Positions 34,196 to 45,480 are shown, counted from the stretch's first letter. The stretch: DNA of 64,000 nucleotides from Cheiracanthium punctorium (GCA_038373885.1 JAWZYV010012530.1:868001-932000); one strand, 5' to 3'. The notes: generated by a model not told the origin, from the sequence alone. Made by a program: numbers and translations.

Positions 34196-34548
34196 TTGAA
34201 TTTAATGCTAAAATAGGGCATTACTTCCGGTCTCCCTAAGACTGTACCCCAATATATCAATTTCTCGTTTTTTCTGTGATCTATGATGTTACTGTAGGTA
34301 TGTAAAGTTCCCAGGACAGATTGTGTTTAAGTTGTTATTATATCTTCTGGTCTGAAGAAGACGAACCCTGGTTCAACCCCTTCGCTCTTATCATTTCGGG
34401 AGAGGCAACGGAGAAGACTCTCATTCTCAGGTACTAAATATTCATAGGTCTAATGTAGTCTGTGGCATCGTTTAAACACCTTAAACACAATTTCGTTTGA
34501 CTAAATTCCTGAATTTTGATGACTTATTCGTTATGACGCAGAAGTCTG

Positions 34549-34783
34549 GCGCCTCACCATGGCACAGTGGTTATATGCCACTGAAAATGGTGGATGGCCG
34601 AAGTGTGAAGGTTCCGGGTTCGGGTCCCATCGCGCGGCTGTCGATCTAACGGTCTGGAGTTTTGGTAGGTTTTCTCTAGATGCAACGCGAATACGCGTTA
34701 GAACCCCTTAGAAAGTCCTCCTGCCAAGGTACCCCCTTTGGCAGATCGCCCTAGTGTAGCGTTGCCGTAATCACACACAATCA
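34549..34783 (+). mobile_element. tRNA-derived SINE, full length, plus strand
   Basis: Reads CACCATGGCACAGTGGTTAT (A box region), then GGTTCCGGGTTCGGGTCCCA (B box), ATCTAACGGTCTGG, ACGCGAATACGCGTTAGAAC and ends in ATCACACACAATCA. CAGAAGTCTG at 34539-34548 and CAGAAGTATG at 34784-34793 are a 9/10 target duplication. Confidence 0.85.
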
Positions 34784-34990
34784 CAGAAGTATGACTTTAA
34801 TATTTTTATTTAACTCAAACTAAGCGCATTTGTACCCGCGTTTAAATCTAAGTAATCATTTCCTAACAACATTTTACAATTATACATTCGTTTTTACACC
34901 AAGTTTTACCAAAATTGTTGAATTCGAGAGATTAAATTTCCTTTTAAAATTTACACATAATTATATATCTATATATATATATACTATATA

Positions 34991-35573
34991 ACTTGGTAAA
35001 CAAAAATGAAAGACCCCCCAGGCCAGCCATTGTTATTATATCAAAACAGTATAAAAAACATTGTCCTCATCAGAGGGGCGTATGATCGGGCTCAGGGAAG
35101 TGCATTTGGCTGAAGAATGGCAACAGATACACTACACGCGGATTGGACAGGCGATGGACCATGACTTACAGGATTTTGGAACTACATTTTAACTTGTTTC
35201 TTTGGGTGTGCAACATGTTTGCTTTGTGTGTTCTTTTGAATTTCTGACTTGTAAGTAAAAAAAAAATTTCCTTTTCTTTCCCATAGGTAAGGGGGAGTCA
35301 CACCTCTGAGATTTGCCTTATGCAGTTCATATTTTTAATTAATATAGAACACATTTATAAATACCTTTAAACTGTTTAAATACTTTTATATTAATCTTTG
35401 CAGAATACAGTTATGAATATAACACTTTACCTTGGCAAAATCTCAGGCTGTGAGTTTGAAACCTATGATGTAGAGTTGTGCATTTCCCCTCTGATGAGGA
35501 CAATGCATTTTATACTGTTTTGATATAATAACAATGGCTGGCCTGGGGGGTCTTTCATTTTTGTTTACTAAGT
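34991..35573. mobile_element. MITE with about 88-bp terminal inverted repeats
   Basis: ACTTGGTAAACAAAAATGAA and onward through CCCCCCAGGCCAGCCATTG, TATCAAAACAGTATAAAA and CCTCATCAGAGGGG is matched almost exactly in inverse by 35482-35573. The interior of about 400 bp contains GCGGATTGGACAGGCG, also seen at 28114, but no coding frame. The target duplication is obscured by the TA-rich flanks. Confidence 0.75.
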
Positions 35574-35666
35574 AATATTAAACACATGTTTTCTTTTAAA
35601 CAGCTTCAATAAGCGCTATGTAAAGTGTGGAACCACTGTATTTTTGTTTATTTTTACATAAAATTC

Positions 35667-35669
<3 letters not shown>

Positions 35670-35715
<46 letters not shown>
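35670..35715. repeat. (TA)n microsatellite
   Basis: About 23 uninterrupted TA repeats immediately upstream of the transposase-like pseudogene. Confidence 0.95.
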
Positions 35716-35717
<2 letters not shown>

Positions 35718-35767
35718 TAGAGTGGAATTACGTAGTTCTAAAAAAAGGATATTTTTAATAGGGAACA

Positions 35768-38066
35768 TGAAACATCAAATAACAGGTTCAAAACTTCCGT
35801 CGAATGGACAAGTTCTCTCGGTTTTGTTTTACAATATTCGAGAAGTGAATTTAACTGTTAATGTTCGCGAATGTAATTATCTTTTGGCGATCTATTCGCG
35901 AATGTAATTATCTTTTGGGAAAAGGTACGCATACCTACAAAATCGTTACCGAATTGTGTAAAGAAGCTTGTAAATATGTATCAAGTTTGGAGAGACTTAC
36001 AAAAAAATTCAAAGAAATCACAAGATTTATTCAAGCGGCGACAACAAGAATTTTTAAGTAATTTAGACAATTTGTTCGATATTGCACATGCTGATGCACT
36101 TAAATTAATGAAAATAAAGGAAGATAGGATGTTCTTGCAGCGCCAAAGAGAGCCGGGCCGGCCCGGTCATTTAGGAGGAGTGGATAAAAAACTGGCCAAA
36201 AAAGAGGAAAGGGCACGACTTCGAACTGTCAAAGAAGACAGTCGGCAAATCAAATATCTTTCTGCTTCAACATCCTCGGCATCGTGCGAACCCCTGCAAG
36301 ACGATTCCTCTTCGAATTCTAGTGAAAATATGGATATAGAAGATTTCCCAGCACCAGTCTAAAGCTCAGAACCTGGGACAAGTAAATATGTAATGAAGAA
36401 AGATTTCATTACTCCAAAGTTAGTTGCTGCATTAGACAGGTGTCAGTTAAATATACGAAATACTGTGTTTATTCTTGAAGCTACAATTGATGCACTTGGA
36501 CTTAACATTGGCGAATTTCCGATAAGTAAGTCTTCAATTCAAAGGATCCGAACAGAAAAACGGAAGGAACGCGCGGAAAACATAAAAATTGATTTCCAAA
36601 ACGAAGTACCGTATGTAGTGACATTACATTGGGACGGCAAACTCTTACCTGCTTTGAGTGCTCTAAAATCGAAAGAGGAACGCTTGCCCATAGTTATTTC
36701 ATATGGACTCAAAGAACAACTCATTGCTGTGCCAAAACTGGAAAATTCTACAGGCAAAGAACAGGCGCAGGCTATTTGGCAGGCGGTCTTAGATTGGAAT
36801 CTCGAAGAAAAAGTCCAAATTCTCTGTTATGACACTACAGCTTCGAATACAGGTCGTTTTAATGGTGCTTGCATGCTTCTAGAGCAAAAATTTGATAGGG
36901 AAATGCTTTTTTTCGCTTGCCGTCATCATGTATACGAATTGATATTAAAGGCTGTATTCGAAGTGAAAATTAAACAAGTAACAACAAGCCTTGATATCCC
37001 ACTCTTTAAAAAGCTCAAAGAGAACTGGAAGAACATCGATACCACTAAAATACAATGCTATAGAGATACAGTGGAATTGTTCCTAACTCTATCCGAACTT
37101 TAAAATTTGCTTGAGTTTTATCGGGCTGAACTTAAAACTGATATGGCCAGAGAAGACTATCTGGAGTTGATTGAACTTTCTATCGTATTTTTAGCTGGAG
37201 ATGCAGAAAAAAAGAATTAAAATCAGACCTCCGGGTGCCATGCACCAAGCTAGATGGATGGCCCATGCGATTTACTCCCTAAAACTAACGTTATTTAGTT
37301 CTCAGCTAAAATTAAACACGAAGGATAGGGAAGCATTGTTAGACATCTGCTTGTTTATTGTGACAATGTACGTTAAACCATGGCTTCAATGCATTTTGGC
37401 AGTTAAAGCACCCTACAAAGATTTGTGCTTTTTGAAAGCTTACGAAAATGTGGATGAAACTATCTCGAAAGTTGCTTTACAGAAATTTCTCCAGCATTTA
37501 TGGTATTTGACTGATGAAATAGCAATATTAGACCTTTTTGATGATGATGTGGATGAAGAAGCAAAATTAAAAATGGTGGCAAATTTACATAAAGAAAATT
37601 TCTCGGCCCATGAGAAGAGATACATTCCATCGAAGGACGAACTTCGTGGTATATTGTATGGTGAGTCTGATATATTGATTGTGTTGTTTTTTATTTAGTG
37701 ATTTATATATATCACGCAATTGATACATGTTATTTTAATTTATGTTTTACAGAAAAAAGCATTGATGATTTTATATCTGTCAGAAGTCATTCATTGTTTC
37801 CTAGACTCAAAATTGATGACAGTTTTCTCAATGAGAGTCCCTCTTCATGGAATAATAACGCTGCGTTTCTAGATGCTAAAAAAACAATATCAATGCTTAG
37901 AGCAGTGAACGATACAGCTGAAAGAGCAGTAAAAATGATGCAGGACTTTCATGGTTTAATAACGGTTGAGGAGGACCAAAGAGAGTTTTTGCTACGTTGT
38001 GTACAAGAGCACACGAAAATCTATCCTGATTGTAAAAAGCAAACGTTGAAACGAAAATATGTATAA
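35768..38066 (+). pseudogene. Broken transposase-like gene with one intron, hAT-like landmarks
   Basis: One protein-like sequence runs through several frames. The N-terminal block (KLPSNGQVLSVLFYNIRE, from 35788) is followed by a frame change at a 31-bp tandem duplication (24-bp copies at 35864-35887 and 35895-35918). Then come IIFWEKVRIPTKSLP, LDNLFDIAHADALKLMKIKE (36063 on) and a serine-rich acidic linker. TAA at 36360 interrupts the frame, which resumes with ISKSSIQRIR, LHWDGKLLP (aspartate codon at 36633), CYDTTASNTG (36831), and CRHH (36918). A second TAA at 37101 and a one-base shift in the A run near 37205 precede ARWMAHAIYSLK and HLWYLTDEIAILDLFDDD. A 92-bp GT-AG intron (37661-37752) separates the last exon, which ends with TAA at 38064-38066; AATAAA lies at 38120. 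D, D, C-x-x-H and RW in this order resemble the RNase-H fold of hAT transposases (inference). I recall similar multicopy uncharacterised proteins in arthropods and Hydra but cannot verify a name. Confidence 0.7.
37661..37752 (+). other. Intron in the transposase-like pseudogene
   Basis: Donor GTGAGT after TATTGTATG and acceptor TTTATGTTTTACAG. Splicing joins G with AA to make a glutamate codon and keeps the frame into KSIDDFISVRSHSLFPRLK, so the intron call is supported by phase and by protein-like sequence on both sides. Confidence 0.65.
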
Positions 38067-38271
38067 TGTTTCTTTTACTATAATATGCTTCTTTTGCTAT
38101 AATTTAAATATTTGCTTTGAATAAATGATGTCTTTCATACCAAAGAAACATGCATTTCACAATCTTTCCATAGTATTCTCCATACAAGATTTTACGTTCA
38201 ACTTTGACCTAAAGTCGGCACGGGTTACCATTATTGTATTGCAATAATACTTTGTATTTAATATATATATA

Positions 38272-38713
38272 CAGGGTGTCTCTATATTAGTGGAACAAAC
38301 TTTAATGGGAGGTAGGGCACATAATAAAGATTCAGAATAACATAGTAATGCGGTGTAAAAACCTCGTTTTCCCTTACTTATTAATAATCACTTTGGGAAA
38401 AGAGTTGAAGTGTTTTTTTAATTTCTTAACGAAGTTTCATAAACAATGGGCTTTTCTCCAAAAATTTCATACTTGAAATGAAATGCAATTTTTAAACTAT
38501 TCGTTTGAGTCACGTGTTTTCAGCGAAATATCTATTAGTTTTTGATGAACAAGGGTCGAAACGTTCACTATTATCTTAGCACTGGTTCCAGAGTGATTAT
38601 TAACAGCTACATGAAGACGACGTTTCCGAGCCCACATTGTTATGCGATTCTGAATCCTTGTGATGTCCCCTTTCTCCTTTTAAAGACTGTCCCAATAATT
38701 CTGGGACACCCTG
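38272..38713. mobile_element. Mariner-type MITE
   Basis: Starts CAGGGTGTCTCTATATTAGT, ends ACTGTCCCAATAATTCTGGGACACCCTG read from about 38686, TA on both sides. It shares subterminal GGGCACATAATAA and TTAATAATCACT with 8483-8915. Confidence 0.75.
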
Positions 38714-38745
38714 TATATATGTATATAGGTATATATATATATATA

Positions 38746-39168
38746 CAGGCTGATTCGCTACCAGACTGACAAATTTGCAGGGGGTACAGAAGTGGTTCAG
38801 AATCACATAGAATCGGAAACGTCGTTTTCATGTACCTGTTAATAATCACTTTGGGACAAGTGTTGAAGTGTGCGTCAATTTCTTAACCAAGTTTCATAAA
38901 CAATGGTCTTTCCTCAGATAATTTCATAAATGTAATGAAAGAAACAATTTTGAAATAACAATTTTTATCAAGTGCAATCTGTGGAAGAGGGATTAGTTTT
39001 TGAAAAACCATGGTCGGAAGGTTTACTGTTACTTGAACACTTCTTCTAAAGTCATTATGAACAGGTGCATGAAGACGACGTTTCCGACCCCGCATTGCTA
39101 TGTGATTCTGAACCTTCTCTGTACCCTACACCCTTGCAAGTTTATCAGTCTGGTAGCGAATCACCCTG
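38746..39168. mobile_element. Mariner-type MITE, 32 bp after the previous one
   Basis: Starts CAGGCTGATTCGCTACCAGA and ends TCTGGTAGCGAATCACCCTG, TA on both sides, with arms of about 130 bp containing TTCAGAATCACATAG and TAATAATCACTTTGGG. Same family architecture as its neighbour, different outer ends. Confidence 0.75.
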
Positions 39169-39439
39169 TAAATAAAACAATTGTAATATATTCCTTTATA
39201 TTTGTCACAGTAGTTCATTGTAACAAAATCTGGCACAGAGGTAGATATTTTATCATAGGAGAACGTATATAGCATCATAACAATATAAAAAAATCTGATG
39301 TGGGCAACATATGACTTCCTTGGACGTCTATTAAATCAAAAATATTTTCTGCGCACTTCATCTAAACTTATTTTGTTTCAAAGAGATAAAATATTGCTGT
39401 AATACTAAGGTTAAGCGATTTCAAGCCAAATATTTCGAT

Positions 39440-41110
39440 ATCGCCAAGCTGAGTTCAATTTGAAAGATTTCCTTCTGACACTTTATTTGGCGATATTTCA
39501 CCAAAAGCCGACAAGCTTGAGATAGTTTGCGAGATTTCGGGGATAGCCAAAGTAGTCATTGACCACAGACTTTCAATGAATTGAATGCATCTATACACCT
39601 TAATGTATTTAAAGTCATATGGCTGACCCTGTAAATAAATTACCCAGTCGATTGCAGTCAAAAAAGTAATTGAAAACAGTTAGATATTACAATACTTCTA
39701 AATACAAAAGTTCAAAATTCTACGGGTTAAAGTTTTAGAGTTATACAAAATACGAAATAATTTTTGGCGCCAAATTTGGCGATATTTCTGTGAAACTCGC
39801 CAAGGTCGACGACATATTGCGAGATTTTAAGCATGGACCAAACAATGACTGACTGTCACCAAATTCTGCGATATTTCGCCAAAACTCGCCAAGGACGATG
39901 AAAAATGGTGATATTTTGGACACGGACCAAACAATGAAGGACTATCGCTAAATTTGGCGACATTTCGCAAAACTCGCCAAGGTCGACGACAGACGGCGAG
40001 ATTTTGGGCATGGACCAAACAGTGACTGACAGCAGATGTAATATATTGAAGATGTTCATAGGCGTTAATGTATTGAAATTCTTTTGGGTGGTCTTGTAAA
40101 TAAACTCTCCAGTAGATTGGAACCAAAAATCGACATGCACAACTAGATGTTACAGCAATCTTATATATGAAATTTCAATATTCGACGACAAATAGTTTTT
40201 GAGATTCGAGAGTTAAATAGATACACACGTACACCAAAAGTCGTCAAGCTTGGCGACTTTTGACGTAGTTCTTGAAGGAGGCACGTGACCGTGGTCGGAC
40301 CATTACCTAACTACAGGGTAGGGGATATTGTGCTTGAAATGGATGCATCTCCTAAAATTGCCATTGACCGTAATGTATTGGAAATCTTTTGAGTGTTCCT
40401 GTAGCATAACTATAAACGATAAAGACACTTTTTATCAATGGAGAAATTGATTTTGTAACCCTTAACTGCATATATCACTTCTGAGTCGTTTAAAATAGCC
40501 CAATACCTCTAAAATACGCTTTAATGAATTTCGGCCCATAGAGCGTAATATATTTAGAATCTTTTGGGCGGCCCTGTAGATAAACTATGCACTCGAATGG
40601 AACCGAAGGGGGAGGAGCATAAGTTGATGTTACAACAATCCTAAATAGAAAGTTTCAACACTCTACGCCTATTAGTTTTTGAGATATGCGAGTTTAATAA
40701 ATTTCGGCCCATAGAGCGTAATGTATTTCGAATCTTTTGGGCGGTCCTGTACATAAACTATGCAGTCGATTGAGACCAAAAGGGGAGGTGCACAACTAGA
40801 TGTTAGAACAATCCTAAATATATAATTTCAATATTCTACGACCAATAGTTTTTGAGACATGCCAGTTGCATACATACGTACGTACGTACAGACGTAATGG
40901 AAAAACTGGCCAAAATAGACTCGCTGCTGGTCAATGAGTTGCAGACGCATTTATATGATCGTGCATGCTAGCTTACGATGAGATGCATCGAAAAAATTCT
41001 TGAAAGTAAAATTAGAGGTAGTCAAAATCGGTTTTTTCGTCGAAATTTGGCCCCCAAAATTTTTCGGGGTCACATTACTTCCTTATACTCCGTACAAGGA
41101 AGTTTAAAAT
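39440..41110. repeat. Tandem-module repeat with two unit types and terminal hairpin
   Basis: Module 1, with CGTAATGTATTTCGAATCTT, TTGGGCGGTCCTGTA, ATAAACTATGCAGTCGATTG, CACAACTAGATGTTA and ACCAATAGTTTTTGAGA, recurs near 39590, 40061, 40368, 40541 and 40714; the last three are exactly 173 bp apart. Module 2, about 85-95 bp with TTTGGCGATATTTC, AACTCGCCAAGG and GACCAAACAATGACTGACTG, repeats near 39480, 39775, 39868 and 39953. The right end holds ACTTCCTTATACTCC/GTACAAGGAAGT, a hairpin at about 41076-41102. An inverted partial copy lies at 46230-46548 with continuation beyond the inserted hAT element. Confidence 0.75.
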
Positions 41111-41132
41111 ACTAGGATGAAATCACTGATTG

Positions 41133-41475
41133 AATAATAAACTTTGTTATTACTCAGAGGACCTTTTAAAAAGGTATACGCGTTTCGAAAGCAGTCAAAA
41201 AGTGCTTTCTTCATCAGTACCTAATAAGCGTACTATCCAACGGACAACAGAGCAGGAAAATGCTGAGGCGAAAAATCTCATTTTTATGCCTTGCTGAATG
41301 GTACGGTCTTTTATGCTGAATAGTACGGTCTTTTAGGCTGAATGGTACGATCTTTTAGGCTGAATGGTACGGTCATTAGGTACTGATGAAGGAAGCACCC
41401 TTTTGTTGCTTTCGAAACGCGTATACCTTTCTTTAATGCTGTGTGAGTAATTACAAAGTTTATTGTTTATTTATT
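41133..41475. mobile_element. Foldback element, about 92-bp arms, 24-bp repeats in the loop
   Basis: The arms share AATAAACTTTGT, GGTATACGCGTTTCGAAAGC and TTCATCAGTACCTAAT in inverse order at both ends. The loop carries four copies of a 23-24 bp unit GGCTGAATGGTACGGTCTTT (about 41293-41372). It is non-coding. Confidence 0.75.
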
Positions 41476-42734
41476 TTCAAAACACTATTCTTAATTCCTG
41501 CATTTATTCTGTTTCGTCTGTATTAAAATTTTTGATATTTGCAGTTTACTTTCCTTAGAACGTATTTCCTTGGGCTGCCTTGATAGTTAGTGAATAAAGA
41601 TTTTTGGCAATGAAGTTTTGTTATTGCCGTTAAAGAGTTTAGGTTTGTTTTAGTTTGCAGATTCAAAAATTATGCCCACCCTTGGCATTTTCGGGCCCAA
41701 TCATTAAACTAACCCTGGTTACGGGCCTGATACAGGGATGTCCCAAAAAGGTGGTAACACGCTTTAATTCAGTATTTATTAGAAATGGAAGGCCGTTATA
41801 AATTGCAAAAAATTTCAAAATAAGGTAGGAGAAAAAGTCTATCTTAAGCAAAGAATTTTTCTTGATAATTTAAAAAAAGTTACAATGGCTACCGTATAAA
41901 AAAAAATCCCACCTAGTAAAATCTGCCACCTTAAAATAGTAAAATATGCATACGTCACCTTAGAGCTATCTATCATATCAATAAAGATGATCGAGGTTTA
42001 TACATGAAATTGAGTGTAAACGTTTATTGCAAGAGATCAAAACATTGTTTTCTTTCACAATATTTATACAACTCATGAAACGCAACGTATTCGATCTGAT
42101 TTTTCCGCCTTTGACAGCTATCGGAATGTGATTTAATTCAACATACATTTATCTTTATATTTCTGATACTTTTTAGGATATAGTTCTCAAATTTTGTTCA
42201 TGAAATTGTTAGTGTACAGGGCACATTTTTTAATTTTTAATTTTTTTTCCCGTAGGCGGATCTTGCTTAAATTTAAAAAGTGTAACCTTTTTGAAAATTA
42301 ACGAGATTATTTTTTTTTTCCTCGACGTCATCTTTTTCTTCTTTTTCTTAAGTTATTCTGAGCATTTTTCAATTTACATTGGCCATTTAACATTTAATAA
42401 ATGAAATCGTGTTTATTTTGTCTGCTTGGATTAGACACTTTTTTATTTAATTCGAATTACACATTGAATCAAAAAAATTTCGAGAAATATAATAAATTTA
42501 TTATATATAAAAATAATAGCGTTATGCACGATTCGAACGATCCATTTTCTTTTAATCATTTCGCATTTCAGGAAATAAGTGCTAAAAGAAAGAGGATTCA
42601 CATTATTGACAGTTTTCGTTTGCCAGCAATAGAATAATCTAATAACTTTTACACTCATGAAATATTATTTTGACATTAATTTACTGTTTGATTGGATCTT
42701 TTCAAACTCTTCTCCTACTAAGTTGCAAGCGCAG
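41476..42734. other. AT-rich stretch with a possible mariner end
   Basis: TACAGGGATGTCCCAAAAAG at about 41731-41750 looks like a mariner-type left terminus, but no matching right end was found. The frame 42401-42637 is AT-biased and contains an acceptor-like TTTCGCATTTCAG; I do not consider it a supported gene. Confidence 0.35.
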
Positions 42735-43045
42735 CCTTGTTCTCTATACGTGCTGTTGATGTCCCGAGGGCGTATCCCTGGCTTTCAGCCACTCCCCTTT
42801 TGAGTGGTCCGCCATTTCTTTACTCCGATACTGGAGTTACTCATGTTCGTTGAAGTATGTTATTTCAGTATTACTCAAGCCATCCAAAGATCTCCAATAT
42901 ACTGTTTGTACAGTCAAACATTAATGGATAATATTATTGTTTACTGGGAGTTCTGTTGATGTCTCGGGGGTGTATCCCGGATGGTTAGTCACTCCTCTTT
43001 CCAATGATCGACCAATCAACTGGGGTACTATCCAAATACCGTTCA
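42735..43045. repeat. Pair of diverged direct repeats
   Basis: GTTGATGTCCCGAGGGCGTA (42756) and GTTGATGTCTCGGGGGTGTA (42954) begin two segments of about 85 bp that continue with TCCC(T)GG..., CCACTCC.CTTT and ACTGGAGTTACT/ACTGGGGTACTA. The copies are about 198 bp apart. Origin unknown. Confidence 0.55.
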
Positions 43046-44067
43046 CGGTGTCAGTCTCGGCTGTGTCATAATAAAAAATATTACGTGAATTGCTATTCAT
43101 GAAAAAATTATTTAAACAAAGAATTGTGAAGTCAAAATAAAACTGTTGCACATAACTGCGTGAAAAAAAAAAGAAAAAAAAATTTATAAAATCACAGTGT
43201 ATTAATCCTATAAGATATTAAAAAATATAACATCTAAAAATATTATGCTGCGATACAATTAATATATAAGCAACAAATATTAATTATAAGTTCATTTCCC
43301 AGGAGGACTCTAGATTTCGCTCCAGTCGATCAAATGATTTTTTTTTTAAGTTGGAGGAAAACAGGTACTTTTGAGGTTTAAAACGGGAGAAACTTGATCA
43401 GAAACATTAACATCATTAGTTACAACTAGCTCTCCGCGATTTACGTGAGTAAATCCAGTTTCAGTGTTTGCGGAATGTACACCAACTTCTATCTATATTA
43501 TGCAGTAATTTACTGAAATAAAGAAAAATTAGACTGATATTTTGTATCATTCCGCAAACTTATTTTTCAATTAATTTTTATAAAATATCAGAAACGTACC
43601 AGATACTGCAGTAAATTTTAAGTTAATGAAACTGTCAATATTGGTCTGTGGATCTTTGTTCAGAGTTTTTTCAAAAGTTCTAGTACAAAGCTGCGCCAGG
43701 CGCAACTTATAACATGTTATGGCTCTCAGTTATGTGAATCAGTAACACCTGCTTAAGTGTTCGGGTAACTTAATGAACTTCTTTATCCATCAAACATAGT
43801 GCTGAAATTAAGGGGAAGTTGACTGACATGTGAAACTCACACTTATTTGATATTAATTTAATAAAAGCGGAGACTTATACGTATTGCACAATGCCACCAA
43901 TAAAATAACGCAGTAAATTTTGCTTACAAAATACAGTAAAATCGTTTAAAACGCTCCGACTGGTAGGGTTTTCCTTTCAAGTACGAAGCAGCTTCAATGG
44001 CTGCTTATAACAAATAACGGAATTCTCATTCTCACCATCGTGCATGGGTTTCAATGTTGCGGAACCT
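43046..44067. other. AT-rich stretch, nothing identified
   Basis: No supported feature was found. Confidence 0.4.
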
Positions 44068-44075
44068 GTTGCATA

Positions 44076-44220
44076 CAGGGGCGTAGCCAGGGGGGGGGGG
44101 ATATCGGGATATATTCCCCCCCGGAAATTTTTGGATTAGTGATGAAATTCCGTCTACTTATACACATATAAGTTCATATTCCCCCCCCCCCCCCGAAAAT
44201 TTTTCCTGGCTACGCGCCTG
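44076..44220. mobile_element. 145-bp hAT-type MITE with perfect 8-bp target duplication
   Basis: GTTGCATA at 44068-44075 and 44221-44228 flanks CAGGGGCGTAGCCAGG ... CCTGGCTACGCGCCTG. Homopolymer G and C tracts lie inside both ends. The 8-bp duplication and CAGNGGCGTAGCCAGG ends fit hAT-type elements. Confidence 0.85.
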
Positions 44221-44228
44221 GTTGCATA

Positions 44229-45041
44229 CATTAACTTTTCTTTTATGTACACTATGCTAATTTATTGAACTATATTAAAATAGTAAGATATTACAAGTCA
44301 AAATGATATTTTATTTTGATGGAAAATGAGGAATGTACATACATAATGTTCAATTGCTGAAGTACAGAATATCGAATGATGAAGTACCAAAAAAACTTTT
44401 TCTCTTTTACTGATATCGCAATATGATTATTAAAATTACCACTTTTCCATTCCTCTTAAAAGTTGTTCATTACAAAATTATTTATTATTTTCCTAAATAG
44501 CTGAATTAATTTTATAATTCTATTATAATATGTCAGTAAGTGTTCAAGAAATTTTATCTATTTAAACTAGTTAGAAGCAAACTCTTGTTTAATAAAAAGT
44601 AGTACGTGAAAAATGTTAATAAAATGCCTTTAAAAATACATATTCCTTCTGAATAACGTATTTTTTTCTTATTCATAATTTTTTCCCCAGATACTTGTGT
44701 GATTTATATTTTAAATTTTGCACTTGTGTGAATTTCAGGAAAATATTAATAAAGTATTTATTGTGTAATTTAAGGTATACGGGAAAAATAAATACACTGG
44801 CAACCAGTAAAATAAGAAATTGAACTCTCCCCTCCCCCTTTTTACACTTCCTTCAACTTGTAGTGACAGTTTGCTGCAAAGCGTTTATTCATTTTCTTTT
44901 TAACTTTTGAAAATAAAAATGAAAACCTAATTTCTCAAGCATAATATTCAGGCCCTGATTTATGAAAGATCCATTAAGACTAAATCTGAATATTGGGCCA
45001 TTCAAGGTTCTTATACTTGTTTATATATATATGTGTGTGTG
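44229..45041. other. AT-rich stretch, nothing identified
   Basis: No supported feature; a short (TA)n/(TG)n tract lies at about 45022-45041. Confidence 0.4.
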
Positions 45042-45480
45042 CAGGCCTCCGAGAGAAATTTTTTGAGGCGGGGCGAAAATCTTCCCGGCCCCTTTCGTAA
45101 AGCACAAAAGTTTCGAAAAAACAGGACGACGGAAGGATTTTTTTTTGTTTTTTGTAAAACTGCTCTTTTTAATGATTTTCATATAAAATGCTAAAAGGAA
45201 AGAGAGTGGGAGGGAAGGTTTTCTTATATGTAACGGTGCTTTTAATTCATGTTCGAAGGTTGAAAAAATACTAATATTTAAATGGTAAAATTAACATTTC
45301 TGCCATCTAAATCATTCTAGAATTATGTATTCAAAATTTAGTCTATTTAAAAAAAGATTTTAATTACGCATCTATAAATGAAATTCGTAACACATTATGA
45401 AAAATTCACGGACGCACTTCAGCTAAACGCGGGCCCAGGGGCGGCGCTCCGTCTCCCCCCCCCCCTTCTCGTAGGGCCTG
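45042..45480. mobile_element. hAT-type MITE, about 439 bp
   Basis: CAGGCCTCCGAGAGAAATTT at the left opposes CTTCTCGTAGGGCCTG at the right. TGTGTGTG (45034-45041) and TATGTGTG (45481-45488) are a 7/8 match as target duplication, though they sit in a TG-rich tract. Subterminal GGGGCGAAAATC and CGGGCCCAGGGGCGGCGC are GC-rich. Confidence 0.6.

Noticed and set aside
36539..36832. Antisense and shifted frames over the transposase-like pseudogene
   Set aside because: The protein-like signal lies in the other frames; these are overlaps only.
41076..41120. Hairpin followed by CTAG, as at a Helitron 3' end
   Set aside because: The hairpin is real but the base after CTAG is G rather than T, the spacing is short, and the related copy near 46230 lacks CTAG. 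No Helitron 5' end or Rep/helicase was seen.
42401..42637. 78-codon frame as a gene
   Set aside because: AT-biased composition, no recognisable domain, and the acceptor-like site inside it lacks a partner donor.
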